This document shows positions 16,549 through 26,434 of a stretch of 64,000 nucleotides of DNA, piece after piece. A program made the translations under genes and the position numbers. Positions within the stretch are counted from its first letter, which is position 1. Every line of letters starts with the position of its first letter. The stretch is taken from NCBI GenBank assembly GCA_004020645.1, contig SAQL01000002.1, positions 1 to 64,000 on the forward strand, in the 5' to 3' direction. Source of the stretch: Mesorhizobium sp. Lineage in GTDB: Bacteria > Pseudomonadota > Alphaproteobacteria > Rhizobiales > Rhizobiaceae. Under the pieces are notes generated by a model. It was not told the DNA's origin and searched no databases. It saw only the letters and a list, made by a program, of their open reading frames with translations.

Positions 16549-16839
16549 CTAGGCCATTCCCTCAGTCTCGCTCTCCTCATCAAAGGTATCGGCACCCAGC
16601 CGGCCGGCAATGACCAACCAATCTCGCACGATCGTTTGCAACACTTCAGGCCGCGACAGCTTCAACTGCGCTGCCAACAAGTCGATCGCCTCGTCAACCT
16701 CGGCTTCCAAGGCAAGGCCCGAGGTGTTCCTCAGCCGCAGGGCTGCGTTCATCAACATGACTTGCAGGTCCGCGCGCGAGACCTCCGAAATATGCGCGGC
16801 AGCATCCTCGAGTCTCTCGGCGAACGCCCGGTGGATCAT
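16549..16839 (-). CDS. Hypothetical protein with ribbon-helix-helix-like end
   Basis: A 96-residue protein starting MIHRAFAERLEDAAAHISEV. The C-terminal half (SRPEVLQTIVRDWLVIAGRL) matches the second helix of the ribbon-helix-helix protein at 14055-14261 (SRPEAVRLIIRDWLIRHQVL), preceded by a possible first helix (AEVDEAIDLLAAQLK). It starts 22 bp after the stop of the upstream small gene on the same strand, suggesting an operon. Probably a DNA-binding or regulatory protein; function not established. Confidence 0.55.
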   Translation of the reverse strand: MIHRAFAERLEDAAAHISEVSRADLQVMLMNAALRLRNTSGLALEAEVDEAIDLLAAQLKLSRPEVLQTIVRDWLVIAGRLGADTFDEESETEGMA

Positions 16840-16861
16840 GGGTCCAACCCTATTGTGTAAG

Positions 16862-17071
16862 CTATTGTGATCGACCTCTCTGCGAAAACAGCTCGGCAGT
16901 GATTTCGTCCCTGTCCCCATTATGCTTGGCGATCAAAGCCAGCGCTTCCTGGCGGCCAATGTTGCCGAGCTTCATGAGGTACGGAACCTCAAACGTTCTC
17001 TTGTTGAGGCGCCATTCTGGCACGTACCGTGTTGCTGCTTTTCGCGCTGTTGTTCCATCTTGACGCATCAT
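16862..17071 (-). CDS. Small hypothetical protein (DUF3606-like)
   Basis: A 69-residue protein starting at ATG 17071 with GAGGAG five bases upstream (MMRQDGTTARKAATRYVPEW). The C-terminal part FEVPYLMKLGNIGRQEALAL followed by IAKHNGDRDEI resembles the short helix-turn region of DUF3606 proteins (EV-Y-....-L-G-....-L...V...G.....V). Basic N-terminus. First gene of a likely two-gene operon. Function unknown. Confidence 0.55.
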   Translation of the reverse strand: MMRQDGTTARKAATRYVPEWRLNKRTFEVPYLMKLGNIGRQEALALIAKHNGDRDEITAELFSQRGRSQ

Positions 17072-17647
17072 TTTGACTCCTCTTCCTGATATGATGATGC
17101 AGTCGCAAATTCCGTGCCTCGTCCCGCGTCGGAGGGGTATTCGAGGGCGTGGTTGTGGTGCCGGCGCGCTTGCTCCCACGCTCGTCAATGCCAGTAGCGA
17201 TCTGGAGTTCTAATCGTCCTCTCACGCGGCTTCGGATGGACCAAACAGGGCCGATCAGACCTTTGCCTCAGCATCTAAGACCTTGGCCTAGCAGCTTAGG
17301 TAGGAGCGTTCGCCAGCGCGCGACTCTGCCGGCTGCTGCTTTGCTCGCCATTCCTGCCAGGCGCGCTCTGCGGCTTGCCTGTGGCCCGCTGGCATAGGTT
17401 CCCAATCCGCCGGCGCCTTCCTCATACACCATTGAGCCGTTCTGTAACCCCCAGTGCTCGATCCCGACGAGCTCGGATCCGTCTAGGATTCAGCGTGCGA
17501 TGGGGCAGTCGATGCCAGGAGAAAGACAGCCATTGAAGTCGCGCCGAACCACTTCGACAAGTTTTTGACAATCATGGATCTGCTTCCCTTCAGTTGCATC
17601 TAAGCTTCAGTTGCATCTGAGCCCGTTACCGAAAGGAATTAAAGCCC
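17072..17647. other. Gap with no supported gene; short direct repeat
   Basis: About 575 bp without a supported gene. Near its right end CTTCAGTTGCATCT occurs twice in tandem (about 17588-17618). Open frames here lack ribosome-binding sites and domains. The stretch separates the accessory patch after the tRNA from conserved chromosomal genes. Confidence 0.4.
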
Positions 17648-18226
17648 TCATACCCGGATCGGGTTCAGCTTCAGATGCTGGATCAGGATGATCGTCTTGG
17701 CGTCGATGATGCGGCCGTCGTAAATGCCGGCCAGCGCTTCGTCGAGCGACATTTCCAGAACCTCGATGTCTTCGCCTTCGTCCGGCGCGCCGCCGCCGTC
17801 GGAGATGCGGTCGGTCGGCGAATAGCGCGCGACGAAGAACCAAAGCCGCTCGGTCACGCTGCCGGGGCTCATATAGGGCGAAAACAGCCGTTCGACGTCC
17901 TTCAGGTGATAGCCGAGTTCCTCTTCCGCCTCCTTGCGGATGCAGGTTTCCGGATCATGTTCGTCGAGCAGACCGGCGCAGGCCTCGATCAGCGGCTCGC
18001 GGTGGCCGGTGACGTAGGCCGGGTAGCGGAACTGCCGCACGAGAAGAACTGTCGAGCGCTCGGGGTCGTAAGGCAGGATCACTGCGCCGTCGCCGCGATC
18101 GTAGGTCTGGCGGATCTGCGTCTCCCATTGCCCGTCACGCCGGCGATAATCGAGGACGGTCTTTTTCAGGACGGCCCAGTCGTCGGAAAGGACTTCTTCA
18201 GATCGGATGCGAATGCGGTCTTCCAT
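17648..18226 (-). CDS. nudK: NUDIX hydrolase, GDP-mannose pyrophosphatase NudK-like
   Basis: A 192-residue NUDIX enzyme. ATG 18226 was chosen because CGGAG precedes it and upstream residues do not fit the family. The NUDIX box is near-canonical, GLLDEHDPETCIRKEAEEEL with Lys for the usual Arg, around residues 85-110. The spacing, the PAYVTGHREPLIEACAG lead-in and the MSPGSVTERLWFFVARY block are typical of the NudK/ADP-ribose pyrophosphatase subgroup that hydrolyses GDP-mannose or ADP-sugars to the monophosphates. Stand-alone gene. Confidence 0.8.
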   Translation of the reverse strand: MEDRIRIRSEEVLSDDWAVLKKTVLDYRRRDGQWETQIRQTYDRGDGAVILPYDPERSTVLLVRQFRYPAYVTGHREPLIEACAGLLDEHDPETCIRKEAEEELGYHLKDVERLFSPYMSPGSVTERLWFFVARYSPTDRISDGGGAPDEGEDIEVLEMSLDEALAGIYDGRIIDAKTIILIQHLKLNPIRV

Positions 18227-18334
18227 GATGAACTCCGTGCTGCCGGCGCGAGGCGTAGCCGCGAACCGGACTTCGCGCAATCCCGATAGCAATTCAGGGA
18301 AATCGCGTCAGGGGAAGGATCGCGGCGTCATCCA

Positions 18335-18506
18335 GCTTGGGTTCCTCGCCCCACGGGAGTGGGGAGGTGGCTCGGCGGAGCCAAGACGGAGAGGGGCCGC
18401 GCCCTACGAAAGCCGCTCCCGCCGCGGAGCCTGTCCTCGGGCTTGCCAAAGGCAAGACGCGTGAGCGGCCATCTCTCCCCCGCTTCGCGGTGGGCGAGGA
18501 ACCCAG
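18335..18506. repeat. Inverted pair of REP-like repeats
   Basis: TGGGTTCCTCGCCC at the left end (about 18337-18352) pairs with GGGCGAGGAACCCA at the right end (about 18491-18504). Inside are GGGGAGGTGGCTCGGCGGAG and GACGGAGAGGGGCCG, the signature of the REP-like repeats of this genome. The pair fills the gap between the NudK and Old Yellow Enzyme genes. No gene is supported in it. Confidence 0.65.
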
Positions 18507-18637
18507 GTCTTGACAGGTCGGATGGACAGCACCCCCGCTCCGCCCGGCAGGCAGATGGGCGCACTTCACCGCCTCGTGTATGGCGCGGGCGCAATCCATT
18601 GCCTAAACAGCGACAACCCCTCCCCCCGGAGTTTTTT

Positions 18638-19741
18638 ATGACCACATCCCTTTTCCAGCCGATCACGCTTGACGGCCTCACCTTTCCCAACCGCATTGCG
18701 GTGGCGCCGATGTGCCAGTATTCCGCCGATGACGGTTCCGCCAGCGACTGGCACCTGTACCACTGGATGAACCTGGCGATGTCCGGCGCCGGCATGGTCA
18801 CCGTCGAGATGACCGATGTCGAGCGGCGCGGCCGCATCTCGCATGGCTGCCTTGGCCTTTATTCCGACGACAACGAGGCAGCCGCCCGGCGCGCGCTGGA
18901 TGCCGCCAGGCGGGTCGCCGCGCCCGGCACCAGGTTCGGCACGCAGCTTGCTCATGCCGGCCGCAAGGCCTCCAACCAGAAACCTTGGGACGGCGGCGGG
19001 CCGCTGAAGGCCGATCAGGACCCTTGGCCGATCGTGTCTGCCTCGGCCATCGCCTACGACACGGGCTGGCAGGTGCCGCGGGCGCTGGAGGATGAGGAGA
19101 TCCTGCAGATCATCGAACGCTTCGCCGAGGCGGCAAAGCGGGCCGAGCGTGCCGGCTTCGATTTCATCGAATTGCACGCAGCACACGGCTATCTGATCTT
19201 CCAGTTCCTGTCGCCGCTTTCCAACCAGCGCACCGACCGTTGGGGCGGCTCGCTGGAAAACCGCATGCGTTTTGTCGTCGAGATCGCCAAGGCGGTGAGG
19301 AAGGCCGTGCCCAAGCTGATGCTCGGGGCGCGCCTGTCGGTCAAGGAATGGGTCGATGGCGGCTTCGATGTCGAGGACGCGATCGAAGTGGCCAAGGCGC
19401 TGAAGGCAGCGGGCGCCGCCTATCTCTGCTGCTCGAGCGGCGGCAATTCGCCCCTGCAGAAGCTGCCGACAGGACGGGGCTACCAGGTACATCTGGCGGA
19501 AGCTGTCCGCAGCGGCGCCGGCATCCCGACGCGGGCCGTCGGCCTGATCGACGACCCGAAGCAGGCCGAGGCGATCGTTGCCGAGGGCCGTGCCGACATG
19601 GTGGCTCTGGCCCGCGCCTTCCTCGCCGATCCGCGCTGGGCGTGGCGCGCCGCGGCCACCTTCGGCGAGACGATCCACCCGGCGCCGCAGCTTGCCCGCT
19701 CGGTGACGACGATGCAGCACTGGATGAAGGCGACGGGCTGA
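18638..19741 (+). CDS. NADH:flavin oxidoreductase, Old Yellow Enzyme (YqjM class)
   Basis: A 367-residue FMN-dependent ene-reductase. ATG 18638 is preceded by GGAG. It opens LFQPITLDGLTFPNRIAVAP-MCQYSA, with the Cys of the MCQYSA motif that tunes FMN in YqjM-type enzymes. Other marks: FGTQLAHAGRKAS; FDFIELHAAHGYLIFQFLSP then SNQRTDRWGGSLENRMRF, the classic substrate and FMN site; GRADMVALARAFLADPRW near the end. It reduces activated C=C bonds in the cytoplasm with NAD(P)H; the natural substrate is unknown. Single gene. Confidence 0.92.
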   Translation: MTTSLFQPITLDGLTFPNRIAVAPMCQYSADDGSASDWHLYHWMNLAMSGAGMVTVEMTDVERRGRISHGCLGLYSDDNEAAARRALDAARRVAAPGTRFGTQLAHAGRKASNQKPWDGGGPLKADQDPWPIVSASAIAYDTGWQVPRALEDEEILQIIERFAEAAKRAERAGFDFIELHAAHGYLIFQFLSPLSNQRTDRWGGSLENRMRFVVEIAKAVRKAVPKLMLGARLSVKEWVDGGFDVEDAIEVAKALKAAGAAYLCCSSGGNSPLQKLPTGRGYQVHLAEAVRSGAGIPTRAVGLIDDPKQAEAIVAEGRADMVALARAFLADPRWAWRAAATFGETIHPAPQLARSVTTMQHWMKATG

Positions 19742-19854
19742 GCGGCCATTTCCAATGGCTGCAGCCCCGATGACCGCGACCCCATGACCGCGACCCTTGA
19801 GACGTTTACGGATGGGCGTGCAACCAAATCGGCCGCTCCGCGTTGGCGGCGATG

Positions 19855-20160
19855 ATGGACAACAAGCCCTTTGAAAAGCCGGTCGTGGTCGAACTTGGCC
19901 ATGTCGGCAAATACCGTGAGATCCGCAGCACCCAGGAAGCAGCGGAGTGCCTGATGACGGTCTGGCCACTCAATCGTGGTCCCCGGCATCGCGATGCTCT
20001 CGACACTTGCCTAAAAGTGCTGGAAGGTTATCGTTCGACAGCGGATGCGCGCCGGGCATTGGTCGAGGCCGCGAAGGAATCGGACGTGCTGGTTCCCGAC
20101 GAGAGATTGCCTCAAGGCAAACTGCCCCAAGGCAAACTGCCCCAAGGCAAACTGCATTGA
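19855..20160 (+). CDS. DUF982 protein with LPQGK-repeat tail
   Basis: A 101-residue protein. Residues 1-80 are a DUF982 domain (FEKPVVVELGHVGKYREIRS, TQEAAECLMTVWP, ADARRALVEAAKESDVLV), a small alpha/beta domain very common in rhizobia, of unknown function. The C-terminus is unusual: RLPQGK-LPQGK-LPQGK-LPQGK-LH, encoded by a 15-bp tandem repeat (about 20107-20157). The start MDNKPFEK was preferred over an ATG four codons upstream by comparison with the family. It lies 31 bases before a DUF2188 gene, perhaps co-transcribed. Confidence 0.8.
   Translation: MDNKPFEKPVVVELGHVGKYREIRSTQEAAECLMTVWPLNRGPRHRDALDTCLKVLEGYRSTADARRALVEAAKESDVLVPDERLPQGKLPQGKLPQGKLH
20107..20157 (+). repeat. 15-bp tandem repeat inside the DUF982 gene
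   Basis: The unit CTGCCCCAAGGCAAA is repeated about three and a half times, the first unit slightly diverged. It keeps the frame and encodes LPQGK units at the protein end. Near-identical units suggest recent expansion by slippage. Confidence 0.85.
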
Positions 20161-20191
20161 GCAGACGGAGCTTTTTCCACTGGAGGATTTC

Positions 20192-20431
20192 ATGGCGAAG
20201 CTGACCTACAAGATCGTCGAGCATGACGGGGGCTGGGCCTATAAGGTCGGCGAGACATTTTCGGAGACGTTCCCCACTCACGAGGACGCGCTGCGCGCCG
20301 CCGAGATCGCTTCGGCCGAACAGCAGGTCGCCGGCACCACGGACGGCATCCAGTACGAGGACGCCGACGGCAAATGGCACGACGAGCTCGCCGACGGCCG
20401 GGACCGGCCGCAAACCGAAGTTTCCGACTAG
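20192..20431 (+). CDS. DUF2188-like small protein
   Basis: A 79-residue protein with TGGAGG upstream of the ATG. The pattern YKIVEHDGGWAYKVGETFSE-TFPTHEDALRAAEIASAEQQ is that of DUF2188: a beta hairpin followed by a helix that carries 'EDA...A..A'. The tail (YEDADGKWHDELADGRDRPQ) is acidic. Function unknown. It follows the DUF982 gene by 31 bases. Confidence 0.75.
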   Translation: MAKLTYKIVEHDGGWAYKVGETFSETFPTHEDALRAAEIASAEQQVAGTTDGIQYEDADGKWHDELADGRDRPQTEVSD

Positions 20432-20604
20432 GCAGGTGTCGTTGCTGATGGCTTCTCGCATCTCTGGTTTTAAGAGCTGGGGCTTGACAAGTCATGCTCT
20501 TGCTATGATCCCGGACGTGGCGAATTTCAGTTCCGCTGGGAACGCCCACAATCACGAGCAACAAAGAAGGGTGCTTGCGGCGCAGCCGCTTTACAGGCAG
20601 GCTT

Positions 20605-20616
20605 GGTAGCGCTACC
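20605..20616. promoter_or_regulatory. LacI-type palindrome before the sugar ABC operon
   Basis: GGTAGCGCTACC is a perfect 12-bp palindrome with the central CG typical of LacI-family operators. It is 106 bp before the ATP-binding subunit start. The rest of 20432-20721 holds no supported gene. No LacI-type regulator is encoded nearby, so the factor is unknown. Confidence 0.45.
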
Positions 20617-20721
20617 GTTTCATCATCGCGCGTGACCAGGGAGGAGCTTGGGAGCTGCCGCGGCCAGTTAGGAAAGCGGTTTCCTTCGAAGACGTCGCAG
20701 GAAGCATTCGGGAGGAAATCG

Positions 20722-21810
<1,089 letters not shown>

Positions 21811-21846
21811 GAACCACGGCAAGGACATAAACAGGAGGAGACGAGC

Positions 21847-23172
21847 ATGAAATTCACCAGACGTGACGTGATCCGCACGACTGCCGGCGTGGCGGCGGGA
21901 GCCTTGGGAAGCCGCTTCGTCGGCTCTTCCGCCTTTGCCCAGGAGGGATTGACGTACAAGCCCGAAGACGGCGCAAAGCTGCGCATGCTGCGCTGGTCGC
22001 CTTTCGTTCAGGGCGATGAAGACCAATGGCTGGCCAACACCAAGCGGTTCACCGAGGCGACAGGCGTCGAGGTCCGCGTCGACAAGGAAAGCTGGGAGGA
22101 CATTCGCCCCAAGGCGGCGGTTGCCGCCAATGTCGGCTCCGGTCCAGATCTGATGCTGGTCTGGTTCGACGACCCACACCAGTACCCCGACAAGCTGCAC
22201 GACGTGACGGAACTGGGTGAGTATCTCGGCACGAAATACGGCGGCTGGCACGACGGACCAAAGCAATATGCGACGCGCGAGGGAAAATTCCTCGGCCTGC
22301 CCCTGGCCACCATTGGCAATGCCATCGTCTATCGGGAAAGCTGGGTGAAGGAGGCTGGCTTCTCGGAATTTCCAAAGGACACGGCGAGCTTCCTCGAGCT
22401 TTGCAAGGCATTGCAGGCGAAGGGGCATCCGGCCGGTTTCACACACGGCCATGGCGTCGGTGACGGCAACAATTATGCTCACTGGCTGCTTTGGAGCCAC
22501 GGCGGCCAGATGGTCGACGAGAGCGGAAAGGTGACGATCAACAGCCCCGAGACGCTCAAGGCGATCGAATACGCGCAGGAACTCTACAAGACCTTCATCC
22601 CCGGCACCGAAAGCTGGCTCGACGTGAACAACAACCGCGCCTTTCTGGCCGGCGAACTCAGCGTCATCGCCAACGGCATCTCCGTGTATAACACGGCCAA
22701 GACCAACAAGGACAATGATCCGAAACTGGCTGAAATCGCCAAGGACATGCGCACCACCAGCCTGCCGATCGGTCCTGTCGGAAAATCCGTCGAGCTGTTC
22801 CAGGTGACCACGGCCGTGATCTTCGACTACACGCCCTACCCCAACGCGGCCAAGGCCTACCTGCAGTTCATGTTCGAGGAACAGCAAATGGCGGAGTGGA
22901 TCACCTCCTCGGCCGCCTATTGCTGCCAGACACTCAAAGCCTTCGACAACAATCCGGTGTGGACGGCCGACCCGAACAATGCCGCTTACGCCAAGGCCTC
23001 AGCGACGCTGCGTCCCAACGGCTATGCCGGGCCGCTCGGCTACGCTTCGGCGGCGACCATGGCCGACTATGTGCTGGTCGACATGTTCGCCAAGGCGGTG
23101 ACCGGCCAGGCGACGCCGCAGGAAGCGATGGAAGAGGCGGAGAAACGCGCCAACCGGTACTATCGCGTTTGA
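21847..23172 (+). CDS. Carbohydrate ABC transporter, solute-binding protein
   Basis: A 441-residue periplasmic binding protein of the family 1 (MalE-like) type. AGGAGGAG precedes the start. The N-terminus FTRRDVIRTTAGVAAGALGS is a Tat-style signal with cleavage after SSAFA. The mature protein shows the family pattern VNNNRAFLAGELSVIANGIS and the LWSHGGQMVDESGKVTINS block around the hinge, and aromatic residues typical of sugar sites (FTHGHGVGDGNNYAHWLLW). Substrate cannot be read from sequence; an oligosaccharide or polyol is likely. Located between the ATPase and the permeases. Confidence 0.92.
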   Translation: MKFTRRDVIRTTAGVAAGALGSRFVGSSAFAQEGLTYKPEDGAKLRMLRWSPFVQGDEDQWLANTKRFTEATGVEVRVDKESWEDIRPKAAVAANVGSGPDLMLVWFDDPHQYPDKLHDVTELGEYLGTKYGGWHDGPKQYATREGKFLGLPLATIGNAIVYRESWVKEAGFSEFPKDTASFLELCKALQAKGHPAGFTHGHGVGDGNNYAHWLLWSHGGQMVDESGKVTINSPETLKAIEYAQELYKTFIPGTESWLDVNNNRAFLAGELSVIANGISVYNTAKTNKDNDPKLAEIAKDMRTTSLPIGPVGKSVELFQVTTAVIFDYTPYPNAAKAYLQFMFEEQQMAEWITSSAAYCCQTLKAFDNNPVWTADPNNAAYAKASATLRPNGYAGPLGYASAATMADYVLVDMFAKAVTGQATPQEAMEEAEKRANRYYRV

Positions 23173-23279
23173 TCACAGCCGAGCCGGGCAGCCGCGACCG
23201 TGCTGCCCGGTCTGGTTCCTGAAATCGTGTGGCGGCCACTCAGGCCACCATGCCACCAGACCGTATGAGGAGCCGTCCT

Positions 23280-24230
23280 ATGGCCGTGTCGTCCGCTGCC
23301 GTTCAGCCGCGTCCGTCGATCCTGTCGCGGAGCCTGTCGCTCCTGGCCGACAGCCGGAACGCGCTTGGCTTCGGCTTCATGCTGCCGGCGGCAGCGCTGC
23401 TGCTGGTCTTCCTCACCTATCCGTTGGGGCTCGGCATCTGGCTCGGCTTCACGGATGCCCGCATCGGCCGCCCCGGTATCTTCATAGGCATCGAAAACTA
23501 CCAATATCTGTCGGATGACGCCGTCTTCTGGCTCTCCGTCTTCAACACCTTGCTCTACACGATAAGCGCCTCGATCCTGAAGTTCGCGCTCGGCCTCTGG
23601 CTGGCGCTTATCCTCAATCAGAACCTTCCCTTCAAATCGTTCTTCCGCGCGATCGTCCTTCTGCCGTGGGTGGTGCCGACGGTGCTGTCGGCCATCGCCT
23701 TCTGGTGGATATACGATTCGCAGTTCTCCATCCTGTCCTGGGCGCTTATGGAAATGGGCCTGATCGACCATCGCATCAATTTCCTCGGCGATCCGGTGAA
23801 CGCGCGCGCTTCGGTCATCGCCGCCAATATCTGGCGCGGCATCCCGTTCGTCGCGATCACGCTGCTGGCCGGCTTGCAGACGATTCCGCAGTCGCTTTAT
23901 GAGGCCGCCACGCTTGACGGCGCCAGCCGCTGGCAATTGTTCCGCTTTGTGACGCTGCCGCTGCTGACGCCGATCATCGCCATCACCATGACATTTTCGG
24001 TGCTGTTCACCTTCACCGATTTCCAGCTGATCTATGTGCTGACCCGCGGCGGACCGGTCAATGCCACCCATCTGATGGCGACATTGTCGTTTCAGCGCGG
24101 CATTTCGGGAGGCCAGCTTGGCGAGGGCGCCGCCATCGCGGTCGCCATGATCCCGTTCCTGCTTGCGGCGATCCTGTTCAGCTATTTCGGCCTGCAACGC
24201 CGCAAATGGCAGCAAGGCGGCGGAGACTGA
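23280..24230 (+). CDS. Carbohydrate ABC transporter permease (MalF-like)
   Basis: A 316-residue inner-membrane protein. ATG 23280 is preceded by GAGGAG; in-frame ATGs upstream lack one. Six membrane segments are visible from GFMLPAAALLLVFLTYPLGL to IPFLLAAILFSYFGL. The EAA loop that docks on the ATPase is YEAATLDGASRWQLFRFVTL. Pairs with the next gene as the two-permease unit. Confidence 0.93.
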   Translation: MAVSSAAVQPRPSILSRSLSLLADSRNALGFGFMLPAAALLLVFLTYPLGLGIWLGFTDARIGRPGIFIGIENYQYLSDDAVFWLSVFNTLLYTISASILKFALGLWLALILNQNLPFKSFFRAIVLLPWVVPTVLSAIAFWWIYDSQFSILSWALMEMGLIDHRINFLGDPVNARASVIAANIWRGIPFVAITLLAGLQTIPQSLYEAATLDGASRWQLFRFVTLPLLTPIIAITMTFSVLFTFTDFQLIYVLTRGGPVNATHLMATLSFQRGISGGQLGEGAAIAVAMIPFLLAAILFSYFGLQRRKWQQGGGD

Positions 24231-24231
24231 C

Positions 24232-25125
24232 ATGGCCACGATAAAAAAAACGAAACGTCCGGAACTCGACGAAGGCGGCATGGGCTACCTTCAGAGCCTG
24301 CCGCGGCGCGTGGTGACGGTCTATCTGCCGTTGCTGGTGTTCGTCATCGTGCTGTTGTTCCCGTTCTACTGGATGACGATCACGGCGATTAAACCCAATC
24401 ACGAGATGACCGACTACGCCAATTTCAATCCCTTCTGGGTCGTGCATCCGACATTCGAGCACATCCGCTATCTCTTGTTAGACACGTCCTATCCGGGCTG
24501 GCTGCTCAACACGATCATCATCTCCACCGCCGCCACGTTCCTGTCGCTGCTGGCTGCGGTGTTCGCGGCCTATGCGATCGAACGGCTGCGGTTTTCCGGG
24601 GCGCGGCAGGTCGGGCTCGCGATCTTCCTCGCCTATCTCGTGCCGCCGTCGATCCTGTTCATCCCGCTATCGGTGATGGTGTTCAACCTTGGACTTTACG
24701 ACACGCCCTTCGCGCTCATTCTCACCTACCCGACCTTCCTGGTGCCCTTCTGCACGTGGCTGCTGATGGGCTACTTCCGCTCGATCCCGTTCGAACTGGA
24801 AGAATGCGCGCTCATCGACGGGGCGAGCCGGTGGCAGATTCTCACCAAGATCGTGCTGCCGCTGTCGGTGCCCGGCCTGATTTCGGCCGGCATATTCGCA
24901 TTCACCCTGTCATGGAACGAGTTCATCTATGCGCTGACGTTCATCCAGTCCTCCGAAAACAAGACTGTGCCGGTCGGGGTGCTCACGGAGCTTGTCCGCT
25001 CCGACGTCTATGAATGGGGAGCGCTGATGGCCGGAGCGCTGATCGGCTCGCTGCCGGTGGTCGTGCTTTATTCGTTCTTCGTCGAGCACTACGTTTCCTC
25101 GATGACCGGTGCGGTGAAGGAATAG
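24232..25125 (+). CDS. Carbohydrate ABC transporter permease (MalG-like)
   Basis: A 297-residue inner-membrane protein starting one base after the previous stop. Six membrane segments (from VYLPLLVFVIVLLFPFYWM to LPVVVLYSFFVEHYV); EAA loop EECALIDGASRWQILTKIVL. Last gene of the transporter operon. A short hairpin GGATGCCC-gttgaa-GGGCATCC follows at about 25178-25199, without a T tract. Confidence 0.93.
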   Translation: MATIKKTKRPELDEGGMGYLQSLPRRVVTVYLPLLVFVIVLLFPFYWMTITAIKPNHEMTDYANFNPFWVVHPTFEHIRYLLLDTSYPGWLLNTIIISTAATFLSLLAAVFAAYAIERLRFSGARQVGLAIFLAYLVPPSILFIPLSVMVFNLGLYDTPFALILTYPTFLVPFCTWLLMGYFRSIPFELEECALIDGASRWQILTKIVLPLSVPGLISAGIFAFTLSWNEFIYALTFIQSSENKTVPVGVLTELVRSDVYEWGALMAGALIGSLPVVVLYSFFVEHYVSSMTGAVKE

Positions 25126-25238
25126 CGCGCTGCCGCATTCACTTTTCCTCGATCGTGGGGTATTTCCCGGCGGCCGCGGATGCCCGTTGAAGGGCATCCT
25201 GCCGACCGGTCCGGTCGTCGGCTGCCCGCTTGTCGAGA

Positions 25239-26206
25239 TCAGCCTGCGAATGCGCGCTCAGCGATGCGCCTGATGAAGGCGGTGACGCGTTCCGGCTCGA
25301 TGAATTGCGGCATGTGGCCAAGTCCCTCGACGCATTCGAAATCGAGGTCCCTGATCTTTTCCGCCATCGGCTGGCCATGGATGTGGATGCCCAGCACGCG
25401 ATCGGAAGCGCCGAACAGAATGCCTGTAGGCATGGTGATTTCGCCATAGCGTTGTTCGATGCGGTCAAGGTCATGCTCGATCGCGACGATATCGGTCGAC
25501 GTTGCGTAGAAGTGACTGGGCCTGAGGCCGGACCAGCCGCCGCCTTCGACCATATTGTCGGCTGGTGTCGCGTGCGGGGCAAAGACGAAGGCCAGCGTGC
25601 GTTCTGCATATTTGAGACCGGCCGGTATCGCCACCGTGTGAGCCATGATCCGGCGCAGCAGAGGCGACTTTATGTAGAGCAAGCCGAACGTCTCGCGCAC
25701 TGTCGGCTCCATGTGGGTCAGCGGCGCCAGCAAAGCTATGCCGGAAATAGTCTCGGGTGTCCCACGGCGAGCGTCAGCGCGATGGCGCCGCCCAGCGAAT
25801 GGCCGACGACAAGCGGTTTTTCCAGCCCGAGCCTCTCGATGACGCGCCGCACGATCTCGGCCTGTTCGGGCAGCCGCCCGGTGGCCCCCTTGGCCCGCAC
25901 AGAATTACCCGAGCCCGGACGATCGAGAGCGATCAGCCGGTACCCGTGGCCGAAGCTTGTAAACAGCGTGTGGCGGAAATGATGGAGCTGCGCACCAAGA
26001 CCATGCAGGAAGACGATCGGTCGCCCCTCGCCCGTCTCGACATAATGGATGCGGTTGCCGCCGATCTCGATGAATTTCCCGGTGGCAGGAACCAGCCTTT
26101 TGGCTTTGGCCGCGATCCACCGCGTCGCCAGAACCAGGGTAACTGCTACCCCGGCTGCCAGCAAAATCAGCGCGCCGAGCAGCCACAACAGAATCGATAC
26201 CAGCAT
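25239..26206 (-). pseudogene. Alpha/beta hydrolase, broken by a single-base frameshift
   Basis: The first part (26206 to about 25755) has a membrane anchor (LLWLLGALILLAAGVAVTLV), the oxyanion block PIVFLHGLGAQLHHFRHTLF and the nucleophile elbow VVGHSLGGAIALTLAVGHP, then shifts into a stop. The remainder (25733 to 25239) continues the fold, with the late acid region MPTGILFGASDRVLGIHIHG and the catalytic His in VEGLGHMPQFIEPERV. Adding one base in CACCCGAGACT (about 25755) restores a continuous protein of about 322 residues (HPETISGIALLAPLT). Either a young pseudogene or an assembly error. Membrane-anchored hydrolase of the epoxide hydrolase/lipase-like kind. Confidence 0.85.
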
Positions 26207-26289
26207 TTCTCACTCAGTGCCCAAACCGGCGCACCATCACCCGCCGCGGGTTCCACCGCAAGGCAGGTGCACAGGTGGATCCATCGTTT

Positions 26290-26316
26290 GGTGGTGTCTC
26301 AGTTTGAATTTCGGCT
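26290..26316 (+). repeat. Left inverted repeat near the lipocalin-like gene
   Basis: GGTGGTGTCTCAGTTTGAAT followed by TTCGGCT. The reverse complement recurs at 27003-27027 with two single-base gaps. The arms enclose a 740-bp block of lower GC that carries the lipocalin-like gene. Confidence 0.65.
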
Positions 26317-26434
26317 CACGACCGGTTCCAATCGTTGGGGTTTGGGCACACAAAACGGCAAGTTGGACCAAAGCCGTCATGCGAATGGGCCGCCATTCTC
26401 GTCGCCCGCAAGCGACCTGATGCGCGTTGCACCT

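Noticed and set aside
13108..17650. attR-type repeat of the tRNA-Leu 3' end
   Set aside because: I looked for a second copy of GTTCGACTCCCGTCGTCCGC in the patch and saw none; no integrase gene is present either.
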